A stretch of 17,214 nt of DNA from Ramicandelaber brevisporus. Its lineage: Eukaryota > Kickxellomycota > Ramicandelaberales > Ramicandelaberaceae. Positions 13,742 through 17,214 of the stretch are shown in pieces (positions within the stretch are counted from its first letter, which is position 1; each line of letters starts with the position of its first letter). The notes beneath the pieces are model-generated. The model did not search any database and had not been told where the DNA came from. It saw nothing but the letters and a program-made list of their open reading frames with translations. Where the stretch lies: NCBI GenBank assembly GCA_025201865.1, contig MU602754.1, positions 44,766 through 61,979 of the forward strand. Direction: 5' to 3'. The translations under genes were made by a program, and so were the position numbers.

Positions 13742-15850
13742 ATGTACGAGTACGACTCCAACTTTGTGCCCAGTGCGACGTTTGCAGCGACGATTCTAGC
13801 GCTTGTCCTTGCGCCAGCGTCGCTCCATGTTATCAAGCCTCTGTTCGTATCAACACGCAACTCAGTCGGCACTGCTAAGCTACTCGCCACCAAGGAACGC
13901 ATTCCTCGTCGATTGAAGTCGGTTCAGCTGGATGGTGCAAAGCGTAGCAAGCTGTCATTGCGCACTGTGATCCAAGTGCTGTGTTTGGTTGCTGGATATG
14001 CTGCACTCTTGTATCTCATTCATTTCATTCGAGTGACTCCGGAGGATAAGCCTGAGGTTTGGAATCCATGGCAGATTCTGGGTATTAGCGAAGGTGCCGA
14101 TCCCAAAACCATCAAGCGTGCCCACAAGACTCTCTCAATGCAGTACCACCCTGATAAAGTCGATCCATCTCAAGCTGAAGAGGCTGCCAAAAGGTACATT
14201 GACATCTCCAAAGCCAAGCTGGTGTTGACAGACGATGACGAGTTCAAGAAGTGGGAGGAATCAGGCAGCCCGGATGGCACTCAGGGCATGAAGATGGGCA
14301 TTGCAATTCCAGTGTGGATTGTGAGTAGCTCGAACTCGCCATTTGTGATGCTGTTCTACCTGTTGCTGTTTGGCATTATTCCGCCATACTATATTGCCAA
14401 ATGGTGGTACAGCTCATCACGTGTTACCAAAGATGGTGTTTTGAAGAGCTCAATGGCCAAGTTCTTCAGAGGCTTGCGTGAAAAGATCTCCCTTAGAGAT
14501 GTTGTTGAATTGCTGGCCAGTGCTGATGAGTTTATCAGTGATCCAGAGTTTATTTATAACGAACAGAGCGAGACAATTGCGCTGAATGAGCTGTCTGAAA
14601 AGGTTCATGATGCAATGGTGATGGGTGGATCTGGTGTTAGACTTGATGGCATTAAAGACCGCGTCACTCCAACTGGCTACAAGGTTTTGGTGCTGCTGTA
14701 TGCCCATTTCTACAGAGTTCCAATTACTCACCAGCCATTCGTTGACCAGCAGCTTTTGGCAGTTGTTAAAGGTGTTCATTTATTGCAAGGCATGATTACA
14801 ATCACCACTACGCACAACTGGTACAAGTGCACTGCTCAATTGCTTGATGTATCTGTGATGCTGGTCCAAGGCTGCCCTCCACATGCTTCCAGTTTGCTTG
14901 CAGTTCCTCATGTTGAGCTGGATGGCGTGAAACGTGCCAAAGCAGTCACTCCAGCCGTGTACAACACCAGACATTTCCTCGCTGCCACCGACGATGTTCG
15001 CAGAGCCATTCTTGGCCCGCGTGCCTCAGAAGACTCGCTGAAGGAGGCTGTTACTATTGCTGCATCAGTTCCACGAGTTAAAGTTGCACGCGCATTCTTC
15101 AAGGTTATTGGCGACCGCGTCATTACTCCACACGCGATTGTCACCATGGTTGTGCAAATAGAGTCGGCCAATCATCCAACCATTCTCTCCAAGCAGCTTG
15201 CCCAGTTGAATGGAACTGACGAGTGCTTCTCTGACTGTGCAGACAGCGCGTGCTGCAGCACCACTCCAAGCTCTGCTGGCAATGACGCAAATGGACATGT
15301 TCACAGTGACAGCAAAGACATTTATGCCGAGATGGACGAGATTGCATCCGGCGCTGCTGATGGCGGAAGCCGTGGCGGATGTGACGATGGATGCTGCGGC
15401 AGTGGCCCATCGCCTTCTAACGACAATCAAGCCGATGTTGATGCCGAGATGCTTGCCCGCCAGGTTTATGCTCCACGCTTTGCTGTTCCGAAGCGAGCCA
15501 ACTGGTATCTGTTCCTCATTGACCAGCGCAGTGGCCGCTGCATTATCCCAATGAAGAAGATCTCTGATCTGGTGACTTCCACAACCGTCAAGCTGCAGTT
15601 CCAAGCACCACCTCAATTGGGCACGTATACATTCAAGCTGGTTATCAAGAGCGATGCTGTTCCTGGCAGGGAACTCATGATGGACATGCCACTCACAATC
15701 CAAGATCCGGCTGAATTGCCAGCAGAAGATCGCATGGCTGTTGAGGATGACATTAGTGATCCGGAGCAAGACAGCATTGCTGGGCAGATGGCACAGATGC
15801 GCGGGCAACAAAGCACTCATCAAGGCGGTGATGACTCGGATGATGATTAA
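13742..15850 (+). CDS. SEC63: Sec63, J-domain subunit of the ER protein translocon
   Basis: A 702-residue ER membrane protein that recruits the lumenal Hsp70 (BiP/Kar2) to the Sec61 channel and works with Sec62 in post-translational import. It begins MYEYDSN, close to the Tyr/Asp-rich start of other Sec63 proteins; the upstream in-frame codon at 13736 is GTG, so the ATG at 13742 is the start. Three membrane segments are seen at about 13-36, 74-96 and 199-222. Between the second and third lies the lumenal J domain (about 108-178) with the catalytic HPD at 136-138. After segment 3 comes the cytosolic Sec63/Brl region, with a helical part to about 490 and a beta-rich end around 575-665. An extra insert at about 491-562 carries seven cysteines (495, 499, 504, 505, 547, 551, 552) among Ser, Gly and Asp. 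The tail is acidic, ending DDSDDD, the kind of tail that binds Sec62 in yeast. Confidence 0.95.
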   Translation: MYEYDSNFVPSATFAATILALVLAPASLHVIKPLFVSTRNSVGTAKLLATKERIPRRLKSVQLDGAKRSKLSLRTVIQVLCLVAGYAALLYLIHFIRVTPEDKPEVWNPWQILGISEGADPKTIKRAHKTLSMQYHPDKVDPSQAEEAAKRYIDISKAKLVLTDDDEFKKWEESGSPDGTQGMKMGIAIPVWIVSSSNSPFVMLFYLLLFGIIPPYYIAKWWYSSSRVTKDGVLKSSMAKFFRGLREKISLRDVVELLASADEFISDPEFIYNEQSETIALNELSEKVHDAMVMGGSGVRLDGIKDRVTPTGYKVLVLLYAHFYRVPITHQPFVDQQLLAVVKGVHLLQGMITITTTHNWYKCTAQLLDVSVMLVQGCPPHASSLLAVPHVELDGVKRAKAVTPAVYNTRHFLAATDDVRRAILGPRASEDSLKEAVTIAASVPRVKVARAFFKVIGDRVITPHAIVTMVVQIESANHPTILSKQLAQLNGTDECFSDCADSACCSTTPSSAGNDANGHVHSDSKDIYAEMDEIASGAADGGSRGGCDDGCCGSGPSPSNDNQADVDAEMLARQVYAPRFAVPKRANWYLFLIDQRSGRCIIPMKKISDLVTSTTVKLQFQAPPQLGTYTFKLVIKSDAVPGRELMMDMPLTIQDPAELPAEDRMAVEDDISDPEQDSIAGQMAQMRGQQSTHQGGDDSDDD

Positions 15851-16004
15851 ACAAGCGTATTCTCTATGTCCTCGTACTAACTATTATCATTACCATCATT
15901 ACCACAACCATTATTATCATTAACTTATTAATTTATTCATACTAGCCTTTCTGTAGCTGTATTTAGCTTTTTGATTCGCTTTTGCTATGGTACACGACAG
16001 CTCA

Positions 16005-16044
16005 TGCATCACGCTAGTGGCGAGCGCGTGTTGCGCGTGATGCA
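16005..16044. repeat. Inverted repeat, 10-bp arms with 20-base loop
   Basis: TGCATCACGC at 16005-16014 is the exact reverse complement of GCGTGATGCA at 16035-16044, with 20 bases between. It lies about 155 bases after the SEC63 stop and about 290 bases before the MDH start. It could be a dyad for a dimeric factor, a 3'-end hairpin, or chance. Confidence 0.8.
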
Positions 16045-16264
16045 AACCATATTCAAGCTCCAATGTCGGGAACTGCCGGGCGAGAAGTCTGATATCAACA
16101 GCTTTGTGCAGAATTTCGAGACAAATTTCGGGGGCAGAGATATAGATAGAACGCGAGTCAGTGAGAGAGTGAAGGGGACAGTTGCAGATCTAGTTTCGCT
16201 CTGTTTCCGGCATCTGCAACTTGCGAACCTGCACATTCATCTAGAATCAAACAACGCGCATACA

Positions 16265-16282
16265 CACCAACACCAACACCAA
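16265..16282 (+). repeat. CACCAA hexamer repeat, three copies
   Basis: Three exact CACCAA units in the probable leader of the malate dehydrogenase gene, followed by CATA units. Confidence 0.9.
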
Positions 16283-16333
16283 CATACATACATATACCCA
16301 CAGCGCTCAGCGTCACTAGCCACAAAAGAAAAA

Positions 16334-17214
16334 ATGCTCGCCTCCAAGCTCATCAAGACCGTGTCCGCACGCGCCTTCTCCACCTCCACCAAGGCCTCCG
16401 CTGCCAAGGTTGCCGTCCTCGGCGCTGCCGGCGGTATTGGCCAGCCACTTTCCCTGCTCTTGAAGCAGAACCCACTCGTTTCGGAGCTGTCTCTTTACGA
16501 CATTGTCAACACTCCTGGCGTTGCTGCTGACCTTTCCCACATCAACACCGCCTCCAAGGTTTCCGGCTTCAAGGGTGCCGACCTCGAGAAGGCTCTGGAG
16601 GGCAGCCAGGTTGTTGTCATCCCAGCCGGCGTTCCACGCAAGCCAGGCATGTCCCGTGACGACCTGTTCAACACCAACGCTGGCATCGTCCGCGACCTCG
16701 CCACCGCCTGCGCCAAGGCTTGCCCAAAGGCCCACATCCTCATCATCTCCAACCCAGTCAACTCCACCGTCCCAATCGTCGCCGAGGTGTTCAAGAAGGC
16801 TGGCGTCTACGACCCAAAGCGCATCTTTGGTGTCACCACTCTTGACGTTGTCCGCGCCTCCCGCTTCGTTTCCGAGGTTGAGGGCACCAACCCAAAGAAT
16901 GTCAGCATCAACGTTGCCGGTGGCCACTCTGGTGTTACCATTCTCCCACTGTTCAGCCAGTACAACAACGGCAGCTTCCTGAAGGCTCTGAGCCAGGAGC
17001 AGCTGGAGGCCCTCACCAACCGCGTCCAGTTTGGCGGTGACGAGGTTGTCAAGGCCAAGGACGGTACCGGCTCTGCCACTCTCTCGATGGCTTTCGCTGG
17101 CGCTCGCTTCGCCAACTCTGTGCTGGAGGCTACCGTTGGTGGCAAGAAGGGTGTCATCGAGCCAACCTTTGTTGAGAGCCCACTGTTTGCCAGCGAGGGT
17201 GTTCCATTCTTCTC
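16334..17214 (+). CDS. MDH1: Malate dehydrogenase, mitochondrial (3' end outside window)
   Basis: Interconverts malate and oxaloacetate with NAD in the TCA cycle. The frame is open for 293 codons to the right edge; the family is usually about 330-345 residues, so perhaps 40 are missing. The first 22 or so residues are rich in Ser, Ala, Lys and Arg with no acidic residue, a mitochondrial presequence. The Rossmann nucleotide site is [18 protein letters not shown] (about 27-44). Other active-site features: [17 protein letters not shown] with the substrate-binding arginines, ISNPVNS, the DVVRASRF segment with a further substrate-binding arginine, and the catalytic histidine in AGGHSG. These mark the mitochondrial/bacterial-type NAD-MDH rather than the chloroplast or lactate branch. 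Codon choice is strongly biased (mostly C-ending, yet proline is almost always CCA), unlike the looser use in the cotransporter, which suggests high expression. Confidence 0.96.
   Translation, partial: MLASKLIKTVSARAFSTSTKASAAKVAVLGAAGGIGQPLSLLLKQNPLVSELSLYDIVNTPGVAADLSHINTASKVSGFKGADLEKALEGSQVVVIPAGVPRKPGMSRDDLFNTNAGIVRDLATACAKACPKAHILIISNPVNSTVPIVAEVFKKAGVYDPKRIFGVTTLDVVRASRFVSEVEGTNPKNVSINVAGGHSGVTILPLFSQYNNGSFLKALSQEQLEALTNRVQFGGDEVVKAKDGTGSATLSMAFAGARFANSVLEATVGGKKGVIEPTFVESPLFASEGVPFF

Larger units (their letters stand above)
15851..16333 (+). promoter_or_regulatory. Intergenic region and leader upstream of MDH
   Basis: This 483-base gap has the A/T-rich SEC63 3' flank (ATTATC/ATTACC repeats at about 15885-15922), a 10-bp inverted repeat at 16005-16044, and a leader rich in C and A just before the ATG: three CACCAA units at 16265-16282, CATA units to about 16297, then AAAGAAAAA directly before the start. 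An A-rich context at the start codon fits a highly expressed gene. Confidence 0.5.

Noticed and set aside
15065-15823. Antisense open frame (252 codons) across the end of SEC63
   Set aside because: The plus strand carries conserved Sec63 sequence here; the antisense product has no domain or leader.
9859-15850. Functional cluster of secretory-pathway genes (SLY41, lipase, SEC63)
   Set aside because: Each gene has its own spacer and promoter-like leader, and the neighbours CAB5, VHC1 and MDH do not fit the theme. Chance order is the simpler reading.
16316-16927. Antisense open frame (203 codons) across malate dehydrogenase
   Set aside because: The sense strand is a clear MDH with all active-site motifs. 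Antisense frames over strongly biased genes are common artefacts.

Overview
The window looks like nuclear DNA from a fungus, probably an early-diverging lineage. All seven genes are read without introns, and most homologies point to fungal housekeeping families. A Kickxellomycotina-type genome is my best guess, but this is inference: no rRNA or other marker is present. The standard genetic code fits every reading frame.

Layout, left to right. (1) Positions 1-281, minus strand: the first 93 codons of an ABCC-type (MRP-like) ABC transporter that runs off the left edge. (2) 623-1471, minus: dephospho-CoA kinase (CAB5/CoaE family) with a hydrophobic C-terminal tail. (3) 1472-1990: a divergent intergenic region. 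(4) 1991-9190, plus: a roughly 2400-residue cation-chloride cotransporter of the fungal Vhc1 type, much enlarged by poly-Gln, poly-Ser, poly-Thr and poly-Gly segments. (5) 9859-11388, plus: a triose-phosphate-translocator-family protein of the Sly41 type. (6) 12510-13430, plus: a secreted class 3 lipase with a complete catalytic triad. (7) 13742-15850, plus: Sec63, the J-domain subunit of the ER translocon. (8) 16334 to the right edge, plus: mitochondrial malate dehydrogenase, cut off at its 3' end.

The intergenic stretches hold simple repeats (CA, GA, CAGA, an 8-mer, a 12-mer), pyrimidine-rich leaders and one clean 10-bp inverted repeat. I found no tRNA, rRNA, transposon, CRISPR array or viral element. 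Sec63 and Sly41 are both ER membrane proteins and the lipase would use the secretory route, but their adjacency is most likely ordinary fungal gene order.

I do not see an undescribed multi-gene system. The best leads are within proteins: low-complexity inserts placed between conserved blocks of the cotransporter, an acidic dileucine sorting motif just before its membrane core, a cysteine-rich insert in Sec63, a C-terminal dibasic retrieval-like signal on the Sly41 homologue, and near-exclusive CCA use for proline in malate dehydrogenase.
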